Source of the DNA: Alisma plantago-aquatica
Lineage: Eukaryota > Streptophyta > Magnoliopsida > Alismatales > Alismataceae
Length of the DNA stretch: 64,000 nt
Assembly: GCA_963693085.1 (NCBI GenBank)
Contig: OY856413.1
Span: 546,026,879 to 546,090,878, forward strand
Direction of reading: 5' to 3'
Shown here: positions 34,401 through 46,516 of the stretch, piece by piece
How positions within the stretch are numbered: the stretch's first letter is position 1
Layout of the letters: each line of letters starts with the position of its first letter
Notes under the pieces: model-generated
What the model saw: only the letters and a program-made list of their open reading frames with translations
Database searches by the model: none
What the model was told of the DNA's origin: nothing
Position numbers and translations under genes: made by a program

Positions 34401-37400
34401 ATGTGAGGGGATCTGGTCCTCAGGACATTTTGGTCATCTGCATCATATTCTTCCTCCATGACTATAGGGACTACAACCTCATAGTTGTCTTGGTCTGGCC
34501 AGTAAGGGAAGATTTAGAGAGGATCATAGCTTGTTGTATTGGATGGTGCCTCCATCCTTTTAGGTGTCAGGAAAGCATCTTTTCCTTTCCAATGTGATCC
34601 TTGTTGTGTTATTCATTCATTCTCCTGTGTTGGGGTGCTCAGGGAACAGTTGTTTGGCATCAAGGGTAGGCACAAGCTTCATAGCTTCCTCATTTGAAGG
34701 GGTAATCTTGTCCTTAAACAGTTGGTTGTTCATGGCGGTCTAGACACCCTTCTTTCTTCTATGATTATGGCAATATCCCCAATGCCGATTGCAATCCTGA
34801 GTTATTTGTCTTGCTCATCTTTGTTGACCTCTTACTTGAGGTAAGGCACCATAACAGGGATGATGGCCTTGGTGATTCTAGCATTTTCTTCTATTATAGC
34901 CATGGTAGAGGGAAAGTATGGATGCAAATTTTTATGCTTGAGGTCGACGTCCCATTGATATAGTACCCTGACCCACACTCTTCCTCGATCCAAATGGTAG
35001 GGCCGCATGGCTCAGGTCTCAAGTCAACAATAGATAGTCGAGTTAGCATCTTTAGGTTAAGTCCATCTTAGTGAGGGGAAATGTGTAGACTTCCAATACG
35101 ACGTCCACTTGGTCATCCGAGGTCGTGCATAGGATGGGCCATTGAATCCTAGGCCCAATCCCTTTTGTCTTAGAAGAATTTGGATGTCTTCTATATGTTC
35201 TTGTCATCCAACTCCCAGTCCTTGATCTGGGTGGATATGCATCTCTGATATCCAATGGGTGAACAATGTGGGATTATACAAGATATGGAGAACTCTTCTT
35301 CATTCCAGCACCCAACTAATGGGTGATATGCAGCATCCAATGTGAAATTGGATATCCTCCTCCTTTATGCAAGCTATATACTAGGGTTATCGACTTGAAC
35401 TATGACAATCAAATGCCCCAGTCAACACTTTAGTCTTTAGTGTAGTTTTGAGTGGATCAACCCCATTTTGGTGAACCCACAGACTCCCCAAAAGTAGGTT
35501 GAAGGAGGGACTCAATTCCATGAACAATATTGTGAACGTTGGTGGCCCGTTATATAATTTGAACATGATCTCTCCCAGGGCATTTTTTATCAACCCATAA
35601 AATGAGGTTGACTTCTTTGTTATAGGTTTCAAGTGGGAGGGATCCCTTTTTAGGTTGATGAGCATCTTGAAGGGACACACATTGAGTCATGTACCTCTTT
35701 TGATGAAGTAAGAAGGAATTTTATGACATTTCTAGATGTTAGTGATTAGCAATGGTTTATTATGACCTCCTCCAATGGGGATCTCATCTTCTGAAAATGA
35801 AATTAGTTGTTGGGTTGTGGTTAACCCAATGGTGGTAGTGAGAGTTTCTAGATTCATGTCTTTAGAGAAGTAAGCCCCTTCTAATGTCTTCAAAACTACC
35901 TCACGATATTTGTGGGAGCTTTGCATTACTTCCTCTAGTTATATCTCCCCTTTAGGTTCTTCTCAAAGTTGGATTACGTCAGAGCCTCAGTGAATAGTTT
36001 CCCTACAAAGCTCTAGTGTTGGTGGTATCTTCTTGGTGTTGCCCATGGGGATGAAGACCTTGCTTGTCTCCTCTTCTGGCGTGCTAGTAGGGAATCCTAC
36101 ATATGTAGTCGTCTTCTGTTTACCCTTGTTAAGGAATGAGGTAACTTTTGATTGGGTGGGTGGTGGTACATCTTTGGTGTGGATGATTTATATGTAGCTT
36201 GCACCACCACCATGGGTTGAGGAGTTGTATTATGCTGAGCTTTTCCACGGACCGATACCTTGGGGATCCAAATCTTTATACTTTCTATCCTTGGTGAGCT
36301 CTTCGTATGTGACCGACGACACTTTGTACTACATGTGGAAATAGGGTTTAGGTTGACTAGATTTTATTTTGATTCATTTTGGGTCAATACTTTTTGGCTA
36401 GACCTTAAACTTGCAAAAGATGGATTTTCGGGTTGAAACCATTTTCACTAACCTGACCTGCAAATGTTTTTTAGGTCCATTGGGTCTGACACATGAACCC
36501 AGATACCAAGAGTATAATTTAAGAAAATGTTCTAGTTTTTGTAATTATTGATAATCACCAAGTCTAACCAATAGATTTTAGTGTAAACAAACTTGAAATG
36601 TGATTGAGAAACACATAAAAATCTTATTGTAGTTTGTTTGAGTCGTTTAAACACAAATTCATAAAACAATTATCATAATAAATCATACAAACCAATACAT
36701 AACTATGTAAAGTTTCCAAAATAAACTTCACGTGTGTTGGATTAGTAATTTATAGGCCATGAAGAGTCTTAAACTTTAGTATTTGTAATTTTATTTCAAT
36801 ATATAATTATGAATTTTGGATCAATGGGTCAATTTTGGTCTAAAGTCTGAACCCAGACCTGAAGCTAAATTAATTTTGGGTTTTTCTAGTTTGGGTCAAT
36901 TTTGGGCCTGGTTGAAAAATCTTAGACCCTAACCCACTTAAAAATTTGGGATCACGTTGGGTCTTGTTTTTCCAGCCCTACTTTCTACCCCTGGTGAGCT
37001 CTTGGTATGTTGATTGGATTCTAGGTGCTTACTAGGATCATTAGTTTCTTCTCTTAGACCTGAATGATGGCCGGAGTACTCTAAGACCAATTTTTTATGG
37101 CTTGTTCCGAGGAAGGGTGAGCTTGTGTCCACTGGATCTCCCATTGTTGAAATGATAGCCACCATGTTGGAAGATGAAGGCATTTCCTCTATCATGACAG
37201 TCTTAACCTCGCCGAATTTTATAATGTAATGCATGCTTGAGCATGAGGTAGGAATCTATCTTGTTCCCTTTAGACCAATGAAAGTCACAAAAAGTGTTGG
37301 TGGTGTAGCTTTTTGGTAGGGGATTTGGAAAATCCTTTATGGTTGAGAACTTTAATAGGTGCTTGATGTCTGGTAATATCATGCTAAGGTAAGCTCCTGA

Positions 37401-37664
37401 GGGAATGAAATTCCTCTTTTGCTTATAAGGTTCTTCTAATGATGGAGTTTTGGTTGCTATCTTTGCTTGAGGTGTTATGTTACTTGATGTTGGATGACTG
37501 CTTGCCACTGCTTGTTGCGTATGTAATTGAAAAGGTGGTGGTTTGTACCCATAGTAGTTGCTTGGAAACCATGAAGACTATGGAGGCATTTAATAAGGCC
37601 GATAGTTAGGTGGAACCATATGGGTTTGTTTTGCTGATGAGTTGGAGCATTGACTATATGGGTT
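34400..37664 (-). pseudogene. Tat/Ogre-like protease region relic
   Basis: On the minus strand, ISFSEDEIPIGGGHNKPLLIT (35810-35735) then LNVCPFKMLINLKRD (35690-35640), then ALGEIMFKL, FTILFMELSPSFNLLLG and VHQNGVDPLKTTLK (35580-35440). This is the order of the Tat-lineage protease: an HN.PLYI strand, an active-site DNGS..NVCPL segment, then LLGRPWIH. Here the active-site aspartate segment is broken (a stop and GT before LNVCP). Upstream toward 37664 the frame is proline/lysine-rich linker. No RT follows to the left, so the element is truncated near 34.4 kb. Gag is on the far side of element 2 (46.5-47.3 kb). Confidence 0.7.
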
Positions 37665-37669
37665 GCTGG
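37665..37669. repeat. Target site duplication of element 2, left (GCTGG)
   Basis: Five bases before the LTR start; the right copy is ACTGG (46512-46516), one change. Confidence 0.65.
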
Positions 37670-37802
37670 TGTGACGGAGTGTACTTTAGAAATCGTAAAA
37701 TGTCCAATGACTTAAGTAAAAGCATATGGTTGAGTTAGATTGAGAGTTCCAAGCTTTTGATAAAGTTTGTGTGGTGATTGATGTTTATATCATGATTAAG
37801 AT

Positions 37803-37816
37803 CCCTATATTTAATG
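37803..37816 (+). promoter_or_regulatory. Candidate TATA box of element 2, left LTR (upstream choice)
   Basis: CCCTATATTTAATG, conserved in the right LTR at 43416-43429. In elements 1 and 3 the TATA box stands just before the GC-rich leader; this word has the same relative position. Confidence 0.35.
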
Positions 37817-38129
37817 TCCTTGAGGAATTTAATTGACAAGTCAAATAGCTGAGTTTTATCACCAAAATTGAATAAATTGCACCTTGAGGTATGATAAAGC
37901 TATGGTTAAAATCTCAAAGCAATTGGAGTATCCTAGAGGAAGTTATTTAGGATTGAAAGTGATGATAATGTGTTGAATTATAAGGTTTCATATTACAAGC
38001 CTAGATCTCGCTTTTGTTGGTTATGTCACATACTTGGATCCTTGACTTAGTTTCCTAGCCAAGTTATAGCCTTGGATCTCAGATCCAATAGACGAGGCAT
38101 TTGAGAAAGAGTGGCAATGGATCATCTAA

Positions 38130-39150
38130 GTGGATGTTGGATGTTGACTCTTAGATACCATCCGACGGTGGTGGAAGGCTCTCCTCCCTTGCAGTTATAG
38201 GATCGGGGGCCAAGACCCCACTTTCTCGACATGATGCTCAAAGGTCGTGAGTGGATGCGACGCCTTGAATCGGTAGTTAAGTTCGGCTTGGTCAGTTCTT
38301 CACGATGACCCATCAGTAGGGACATAAAGCCACAAAAAGAGAGGAACCATCTTCGGCTCCATGACATTTCTCCAACTCGTTCTGCCAAAACAGTGTTGCC
38401 GTTTAAGAGAACACGTCGAATTGAAGAAAGGAGAGGTTGGCAGTGTGAGGGAAGACCAGACGAAGACTATGGAAGCATTAGAAGGTATGGGGGTGAAGCA
38501 TGGCACCACAGACCACTCACCAGTGAGGAGACCAATGGCAGCGACACCACAGTCACAAGCGGCTGGGGAAGAAGCTAAAAGGTTGATGGCCTGGAGGTCG
38601 GAGGTGCTTGAGACCATGGGCTAGCTTAAGAGCATGGAGGCCACGATGGAAATGGGTGGCAGTGACCTCATGGAGGTGGAGCACTGGAGCAGACCTGGCC
38701 AAGATGATGCCCAGGTCGAGCAGGAGGAGGAGGTGACTGAGATCCCAGTGGTGAATGATCTGTTACGGGCCTCACGCAAGCAAAGGGTGACGCCGCAGGC
38801 GTCAGGCTACGGCGACGGTGCTACAACCGGACACCTAAGAAGGAGGAGGTGATCGTGAAACTTTGATCTCCCTTGTGGAGGATGGTTTAGGTGAGGAGGA
38901 GGTTGCTTGTCTGCTTGCTCACCATTGAGTCCAAGCGCAGCTGCGCTCAAGTCGGGCGGCGCCCTTCCACACTCAGGATCAAAGAACGCTCACGAAGGGC
39001 GTGTTGCAGAGGGCGAACAAGTCAGGCGATGAGGAAAGTGTGCAATCTAGAGAACATGAACTGGGTCCAATCCAATCCAGTTCAACCGTGAACACAGGAA
39101 ACTAAAGCAAAGAGCTGCGCAATCCGCAAAGCCACGTGGCAGCAGGCTGT
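38130..39150 (+). pseudogene. GC-rich ORF-like segment in element 2, left LTR
   Basis: A GC-rich stretch in an otherwise AT-rich LTR. The plus frame reads through 38361-38624, a TAG, then 38634-38852; the matching right-LTR frame (43860-44327) is open for 155 codons. Shared protein words include RLREHVEL, EDQTKTMEALEG, KHGTTDHSPVRRPM, AAGEE.KRLMAWRS, EVTEIPVVNDLLRAS and KQR. It is rich in E, K, R and M without a known domain. It may be a captured gene or LINE fragment, or a leader that happens to be open. Confidence 0.35.
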
Positions 39151-40130
39151 TGGCCACAAAAGATAAAAAACTCAATAAAATGCCAGATCTTGCAAAATGC
39201 CTAGTAATTAGTATGTTTATCAGAAAATTATGAACAAGGTATCAAAATGATCAGAAAAATATGTAGAACAATATAGAATCATAATATCAGGCTTTTGATG
39301 AATTTCTGTTAGTAATATCATCTAAGATATTATATGCTTATTTCATGGATAATAAATATCAAATGATGATATAAAATTATGGGAAAATGTCAGTAAGTCT
39401 ATAATAATATTTATAATGCACCTGATGTCAATGATGATCATGTTGATGCATGAATTTATGTAATTACTTAATATGGCTAGTTAGGGCTAATAATCCTAAA
39501 TAATATGTAATTAATGCATACGTGCTCAATAAATCAGGGAAACTATAGAAAACCCTCATACCTGTAACTAGAAGATAATATATAAATCTGAGATCAGATA
39601 TATACATGCAATTCGTGTTATATGAAGAGCACCCTTAATACATCTGATGTAACCCTAATATGGTTAATGAAAGTGACATAATGTTAATTATGTTCACATA
39701 ATAATGTGACACATGAGTATATCCAGTTGATGAACTATAATCTGGAGCTTGACATCAGTAGGATGATCCCAAGAAGATAAGATAAGTAATTATGGGAATA
39801 TCCTAATGACTAAGCTAAACCCTAATGAGCATAACTAGGGTTAAAGATGATGAGATTTGATGATAGTATATGGTCTTGTCTTTATCATGGTTTGACCTGG
39901 GATATATAGATGACATGAGGAATATGATGATTAAGTTTATCTCTTGATCAAGGTACGTCATTACCTCTTACTTGGCTTATTATAAAATATGCTTGTGTTA
40001 TATGGTAGTAAAGACTTGGTATATGGTATTGGATGAAATGATTGTTCTTGTATGATATCTTGCTTGATTTTCCATACTTATGGCTATGAACACATGAAAC
40101 ATAAGATATCGGATCCATCATATGATAGCA

Positions 40131-40300
40131 CTAAACTATTTGGTAGTACAGTGCATTGAAGTGATCTCAAACTCTTTGGTAGTAGATCACATGTGTTAGA
40201 TATCAAACTCTTTGGTAGTAGATCACATGTTAAATGATCTCAAACTCTTTGGTAGTAGATCATAAGGCCTAAAAACATCAAAGCCTTTGGGGGCAGATGT
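40131..40300 (+). repeat. GGTAGTAGATCAC tandem block, left LTR of element 2
   Basis: At least four imperfect units of about 34-38 bases with the core CAAACTCTTTGGTAGTAGAT, ending in a diverged unit (CAAAGCCTTTGGGGGCAGAT). Present in the right LTR at 45747-45915. Confidence 0.85.
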
Positions 40301-40446
40301 ACGAGATATATGATGGAAATGTGCTTAAAATTTATGTGTTCTCTTTTTTGTTAATGAATATCTTTGTGCAAGTATATGCTTTTACTTATATTTATTTATA
40401 ACTGCCAAGTAATAGTTTTATCTTATTGCTAAGATATGATGAGAGG

Positions 40447-40456
40447 TATATAAAAG
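40447..40456 (+). promoter_or_regulatory. Candidate TATA box of element 2, left LTR (downstream choice)
   Basis: TATATAAAAG, conserved in the right LTR at 46064-46073. It is a better TATA word than the upstream one but lies only 440 bases from the LTR end. Confidence 0.4.
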
Positions 40457-40894
40457 ACATGTAGGCGTACTCAGTACAATATTCTTGAATATTGTGTTGA
40501 CGTGTACCGCATGTAATCTTTTTGTTTAGGTTGTGGTTATGATCTTGAAGATCCAGGATACTGAGAGTTGTGTGGCGAGCTGATGTATAGGTGGACCTGT
40601 TGTCTTAAGATCCTGTAGTTTAGTGGTAGTACATGTATATGTATAGTTTGTTGTTCAATATGTAATATCAAATGTTGTAACAATTCATGTTGTAATTATA
40701 TGTTGAATGGTGAACATGTGTGTATGGTTTTATTATTGTTCATGTACATGTGCTACTGTATTTCCTTCTGACTTCCTTGATTTTCTTCTTCTTAGCCTAG
40801 TGTGGGATGTTTAAATTGGGATGCTCGCTGAGGTGAGGTTTCAATTTTGACGTCACACATCAGATTAAGTTTTAGAAAATCCTGGGACGTCACA

Positions 40895-43282
40895 GGTGGT
40901 ATCAAAGCATGAATAATAGCAAAGCCAGACATTTGCTCATTATGAAACTCAAAACTACAGAACCTTGAACTTAATAATATTTTAGGGTTAGATTAGTCAT
41001 CTTTTAGATATTAGATATGACCTAGCCTGTAGGTTAGCACCTAGATGTCTGAAAACTAGGTCTATACTGGTTCTTGTTATATAGAAAGTCCTTAGATGTC
41101 GTTCTTTGCTTATAGTACAGCGGTATGGGACGTTGCACTATTTGGAAATGACGTGCATTAAGGGAGGAGAAACCCTAGACATATTTCGCACATTTTCTAG
41201 AGTAGCTACACTAGTCTACCCCCTGCTCTCACCCTTTTCACAAGTTTTCATGACACTATACTCTCTACTATGTGTGGGGCACTCATTTTCAGGATTTGGT
41301 TTTTGATTCCAATCGGACCGAACCTTGATAGTTTTCTCTGACTCTTGTTTTATCAGAGAAAAACTATATAATATTTTATTATATATATGTATTACAAAAA
41401 TGTGTCCCCATACATGTATGAGTAGGAAGTGGTCATGCAACCTAAGTGAAAGTGAATGACATCAGTCTAGAAGAGAGAGTAATTCTAGATTAGATGTTTA
41501 GAGCCTTGTTGGAATATAAGATAGATGGAGTAGATGAAATAAGTTTTGATGATATGATGTAAGCCTTATATAGATGATATAAGATAGTTTATAAGGATAT
41601 ATGTTTGTCTTTGAGGACTTAAGTTCAATTTTGAGGATTTGAGATATGTTTTGATGATATGATGCAAGTAACTAGGCTTTTACGAGATAAGATATGTTAA
41701 GTTAAGACAATGATGTGAATCAGCAAGAGCCTCAGTCTCTTTTACAAAGGAGGACCTCTAGTGTTAGGACCAATTTTGGGGTTAACTCCAAAGAGAGTGA
41801 GACCCATTGGGAGAAGGTCAGAGAACCTAAACTCCAAGCAATGTGAATTATGAGATATGTGATATGATATGTCCTAAACTAGACTACTCCTGAGTGATTG
41901 AGATGAGTTGCTTTATGCATGATTCCTATAGTTTGTTGAACCCTAGATGTCCTTGGGAAGACCAAACCCTAGAGTCAGAGAGAGGCTGGTTATATGTGCA
42001 TATGTGAGCATGAATATGAGTGCCTGCCATATGGGTGAGGGAGAGAGCCCAAGACCCTGGAGGAGGTAGCTATGTTAGTTTTTTTACAGCCTCATGCTTG
42101 GGTTGGTGGTTCCCATATAGGAATCTAGTGGTGTGTATATAAGATAAAGGGAGTTGAGAAATAGTTTTCATGGGTATAGAGCTGATAAGAGTATAGCATA
42201 CCATGTTTTGGTTTGTTCTTATGTGGCTAGAGCTCGTAAAGCAATCAACTAGTGCCAATGAGGTAATCTGAGAACCCTAGACTAAGAGAGGGAAGATAAG
42301 TTTCTATTTATGAGACACTCACATAGATGAGTTAGCTCAAAGAAACTGAGCATGGCACTAACCTCATGATATGGGTCAAGAGAACCTCAGTTCGACTAGA
42401 TAATGTTTTAATACATGTATAATAAACCACTTGTATAAGTTTGTTTAGAACAACCATGGTGTAATATAAGTAAGAACATGTTTTGACCTTGAGATGTGAT
42501 ATCTGGATATGACATGATGGAAATCATAGAGATGTTTTAAAGCTCTTTATCAATATATGGTTAACCATGTAAATGAATAATGATGATAACATGATAGTGT
42601 TGGCTAATCTTGTGATGAAATCATTAGTAAATATTACTATTTATTATGAGAAATGAAATAAGATCATATGAATGAAACATGTTATATGATGTGTTAATCC
42701 TAGTGCTTAATAAAGATGAAAAATATCATTTGACAATTAGCACAACATAACGTTTATGACACCTTCATGTGTTTTAGAGGGATATAGTGGGTTAACTATA
42801 GTTAACTCCCTCCTAGAAGGCATATGTTAGTGTTGAACATGTTCTAACAATTAGCTCAATAAAATACTAAAGGCACCTTGATATAATGGGTTAACTTTAG
42901 TTAACTCCTTTGGAACATTATAATATGATGTGGGAATCCCAATGCATGGGTAAAGATAAGAATGTAACCCTAACATATTAGATATGTCATGACATAATTA
43001 GAGTTTCTAAACCCTGAGTTTAACCTTGAATGGAGTGTTTGTGCACCAAGATGATTGTAAAACCCCCCTAATAGTGCTTTGGATACATGGTTCTAGGTAA
43101 CTTTTGTGGATATGTTACACATAGAATAGTGCCTACATGTGGATGAAGACATGGTAGTTTTCCTTGGAGTACGAGTATGGTTGACTTTCAAGGACGAAAG
43201 TTCTTTTAAGATGTATATGATGTGACAAAGTGGTTTTTCTGGCTTAATTCTGAGGATGGAATTTCTTTTAAGGTGTGTAGGA
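40895..43282 (+). mobile_element. Element 2 internal region, non-coding
   Basis: 2.39 kb. No gag, protease, RT or integrase motif in any frame; only short ORFs. Repeated words of the type GTTAACT and ATAATGGGTTAACTTTAG occur around 42780-42920. The 3' end carries two copies of a purine-tract-plus-LTR-start sequence 62 bases apart. Confidence 0.75.
40897..40908 (+). other. Primer binding site of element 2 (initiator Met tRNA type)
   Basis: TGGTATCAAAGC, two bases after the LTR end GTCACA. It carries the same one-base variant as element 1. Confidence 0.85.
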
Positions 43283-43295
43283 TGTGATGGAGTGG
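43192..43295 (+). repeat. Duplicated purine tract and LTR-start junction of element 2
   Basis: GGACGAAAGTTCTTTTAAG with TGTGACAAAGTGG (43192-43233) is followed 62 bases later by GGATGGAATTTCTTTTAAGG with TGTGATGGAGTGG (43254-43295). The second is the real 3' LTR boundary. The first carries its own copy of the first 13 LTR bases, so the whole junction was duplicated. Confidence 0.75.
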
Positions 43296-43859
43296 AATTT
43301 AGAAATCCTAAAATGTCCAATGACTTAAGTGAAAGCATATGGTTGAGTTAGATTGAGAGTTCCAAGCTTTTGACAAAGTTTGTGTGGTGATTGTTGTTTA
43401 TATCATGATTAAGATCCCTATATTTAATGCCCTTGAGGAATTTAGTTGACAAGTCAAATAGCTTAGTTTTATCACCAAAATTGAATAGATTGTACCTTGA
43501 GGTATGATAAAGCTATGGTTAAAATCTCAGAGAAATTGGAGTATCCTAGAGGAAGTTATTTAGGATTGAAAGTGATAATAATGTGTTGAATTATAAGGTT
43601 TCATATTACAAGCCTAGATCCCGCTTTTGTTGGTTATGTCACATACTTGGATCCTTGACTTAGTTGCCTAGCCAAGTTATAGCCTTGGATCTCAGATCCA
43701 ATAGATGAGGCATTTGAGAAAGAGTGGTAATGGATCATCTAAGTGGATGTTGGATGTTGACTCTTGGATACCATCTGACGGTGGTGGAAGGCTCTCCTCC
43801 CTTGCAGTTATAGGATCGGGGGCCAAGACCCCACTTTCTCGACGTGCTGCTCAAAGGTC

Positions 43860-44327
43860 GTGAGTGGATGCAACATGTTGAATCAGCGGTTAAGTTCGGC
43901 TTGGTCAGTTCTTCACAATGACCCATCAGTAGGGACACGAAGCCACCAAAAGAGAGGAACCATCTTCGGCTCCTTGACATTTCTCCAACCCATTCCGCCG
44001 AAACAGTGTTGTCGTTTAAGAGAACACGTCGAATTGAAGCAAGGAGAGGATGGAAGTGCGAGGGAAGACCAGACGAAGACTATGGAAGCATTAGAAGGTA
44101 CGGGGGTGAAGCATGGCACTACAGACCACTCACCGGTGAGGAGACCAATGGTAGTGAGACCACAGCCACAGGCGGCTGGGGAAGAAGTTAAGAGGTTGAT
44201 GGCCTGGAGGTCGGTGGTGCTTGAGAGCATGGGCGAGCTTAAGAGCATGGAGGCCGTGGAGTCAATGGGTGGAAGTGACCTCACAGAGGTGGAGCGCTGG
44301 AGCAGACCTGGCCAAGATGATGCCTAG
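43860..44327 (+). pseudogene. GC-rich 155-codon open frame in element 2, right LTR
   Basis: The longest non-repetitive ORF within element 2. It is the intact counterpart of the broken left-LTR frame (38361-38852). After a stop at 44328 the same frame continues (EVTEIPVVNDLLRAS). The N-terminal part is mixed, the middle is rich in E, K and R, and the end carries a W-S-R-P-G-Q-D-D word. No domain recognised. An open antisense frame (44284-43913) overlaps it. Coding is unproven; it may be a captured fragment carried in the LTR. Confidence 0.3.
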
Positions 44328-45746
44328 GTCGAGCGGGAGGAGGAGGTGACCGAGATCCCGGTGGTGAATGATCTGTTACGGGCCTCACACAAGCAAAGGG
44401 CAATGCCACAGGCGTCAGGCTACGACGGCAGTGCTACAACCGGACACCCAAGCAGGAGGAGGTGATCGTGAGGCTTTGATCTCCCTTGCAGAGGATGGTA
44501 CAGGTGAGAAGGAGGTTGCTTGCCTACTTGCTCACCATGGAGTCCAAGTGCAGCTACGCTCAAGCCTGGCGGTGCCCTTCCACACTCAGGATCAAAGAAT
44601 GCTCACGAAGAGCGTGTTGCGGAGGGTGAACAAGTCGGGCGACAAGGAAAGTGAGCAATCCAGAGAACATGAACTCGGTCCAGTCCAAGCCAGTTCAATC
44701 ATGAACCTAGAAAACTAAAGCAAAGAGTTGTGCAACCCTCAAAGCCACGTGGCAGCAGGCTATTGGCCACAAAAGATAAAAAAACTCAATAAATTGTCAG
44801 ATCTTGCAAAATGCCTAGTAATTAGTACGTTTATCAAAAAATTATGAACAAGGTATCAAAATTCTCAGAAAAATGTGTAGAACAACATAGAACCATAATA
44901 TCAGGCTTTTGATGAATTTCTATCAGTAATATCATCTAAGATATTATATGCTTATTTCATGGATAATAAATATCAAATGATGATATAAAATTATGGAAAA
45001 ATGTCAGTAAGTCTATAATAATATTTATAATGCACCTGATGTCAATGATGATCATGTTGATCCACGAAATTATGTAATTACTTAATATGGCTAGTTAGGG
45101 CTAATAATCCTAAATAATATGCAATTAATGCATACGTGCTCAATAAATCAAGGAAACTACAGAAAACCCTCATACCTGTAACTGGAAGATAATATATAAA
45201 TCTGAGATCAGATATATACACGAAATTCATGTTATATGAAGAGCACCCTTAATACATGCGATGTAACCCTAATATGGTTAATGAAAGTGACATAATGTTA
45301 ATTATGTTCACATAATAATATGACACATGAGTATATCCAGTTGATGAACTATAATCTGGAGCTTGACATCAGTAGGATGATCCCAAGAAGATAAGACAAG
45401 TAATGATGGGATTATCCTAATGACTAAGCTAAACCCTAATGAGCATAACTAGGGTTAAAGATGATGAGAATTTGACGATAATATATGGTCTTATCTTTAT
45501 CAGGGTTTGACTTGAGATATATAGATGACATGAGGAATATGATGATTAAGTTTATCTCTTGATCAAGGTACGTCATTACCTCTTACTTGGCTTATTATAC
45601 AATATGCTTGTGTTATATGGTAGTAAAGACTTGGCATATGGTATTGGATGAAATGATTATTCTTGTATGATATCTTACTTGATTTTCCATACTTGTGGCT
45701 ATGAACACATGAAACATAAGATATCAGATCCATCATATGATAGCAC

Positions 45747-45915
45747 TAAACTCTTTGGTAGTACAGTGCATTGAAGTGATCTCAAAATATTTGGTAGTAG
45801 ATCACATGTGTTAGATCTCAAACTCTTTGGTAGTAGATCACATGTTAAATGATCTCAAACTCTTTGGTAGTAGATCACAAGGTCTAAAAAACATCAAAGC
45901 CCTTGGGGGCAGATG
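45747..45915 (+). repeat. GGTAGTAGATCAC tandem block, right LTR of element 2
   Basis: Same imperfect units as 40131-40300 with the core CTCTTTGGTAGTAGATCACA. Confidence 0.85.
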
Positions 45916-46063
45916 TATGAGATATATGATGGAAATGTGCTTAAAATTTATGTGTTCTCTTTTTTTGTTAATGAATATCTTTGTGCAAGTATATGCTTTT
46001 TCTTATATTTCTTTATAACTGCCAAGTACTAGTTTTATCTTATTGCCAAGATATGATGAGAGT

Positions 46064-46073
46064 TATATAAAAG
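46064..46073 (+). promoter_or_regulatory. Candidate TATA box of element 2, right LTR
   Basis: TATATAAAAG at the same LTR position as 40447-40456. Confidence 0.35.
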
Positions 46074-46511
46074 ACACGTAGGCACACTTAGTACAATATT
46101 CTTGAATATTGTGTTGACATTTACCGCATGTAATCTTTTTGTTTAGGTTGTGGTTATGATGTTGAAGATCCAGGATAGTAAGAGTTGTGTGGTGAGCTGA
46201 TGTACAAGTGGACCTGTTGCCTTAAGATCCTGTAGTTTAGTGGTAGTACATGTATATGTATAGTTTGTTGTTCAATATGTAATATCAAATGTTGTAACAA
46301 TTCATGTTGTAATTATATGTTGAATGGTGAACATGTGTGAATGGTTTTATTATTGTTCATGTACATGTGCTACTGGATTTCCTTCTGACTCCCTTGATTT
46401 TCTTCTTCTTAGCCTAGTGTGGGATGTTTAAATTGGGATGCTCGCTGAGGTGAGGTTTCAATATGGACGTCGCACATCATATTAAGTTTTAGAAAATCTT
46501 GGGACGTCACA

Positions 46512-46516
46512 ACTGG
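46512..46516. repeat. Target site duplication of element 2, right (ACTGG)
   Basis: Directly after the terminal GTCACA of the right LTR; four of five bases match 37665-37669. Confidence 0.65.

Larger units (their letters stand above)
37670..40894 (+). repeat. Element 2, 5' LTR (left copy)
   Basis: 3225 bp. Order inside: a possible TATA box (37803-37816), a GC-rich ORF-bearing stretch (38130-39150), an AT-rich middle, a block of GGTAGTAGATCAC repeats (40131-40300), and a second TATA-like word at 40447-40456. It is collinear with 43283-46511. Confidence 0.93.
37670..46511 (+). mobile_element. Element 2: giant-LTR non-autonomous Ty3/gypsy retrotransposon
   Basis: LTRs of 3225 bp (37670-40894) and 3229 bp (43283-46511) start TGTGA and end GACGTCACA. 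They flank a 2.39-kb internal region. The Met-type primer site follows the left LTR, so the element is on the plus strand, opposite to the Tat-like host it interrupts. Flanking five bases are GCTGG and ACTGG. The internal region lacks gag and pol. The pol-end context GGACGAAAGTTCTTTTAAG near the right LTR again suggests derivation from a Del/Tekay element. Confidence 0.92.
43283..46511 (+). repeat. Element 2, 3' LTR (right copy)
   Basis: 3229 bp, starts TGTGATGG, ends GGACGTCACA; collinear with the left LTR. Confidence 0.93.

Noticed and set aside
38122..38617. Minus-strand ORFs overlapping the GC-rich LTR segment of element 2
   Set aside because: They are antisense to the longer, better conserved plus frame and show no domain.
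40131..40300. CRISPR-like array of repeats and spacers
   Set aside because: Units are imperfect, spacers are not unique, and the block is duplicated in the partner LTR of a plant retrotransposon.
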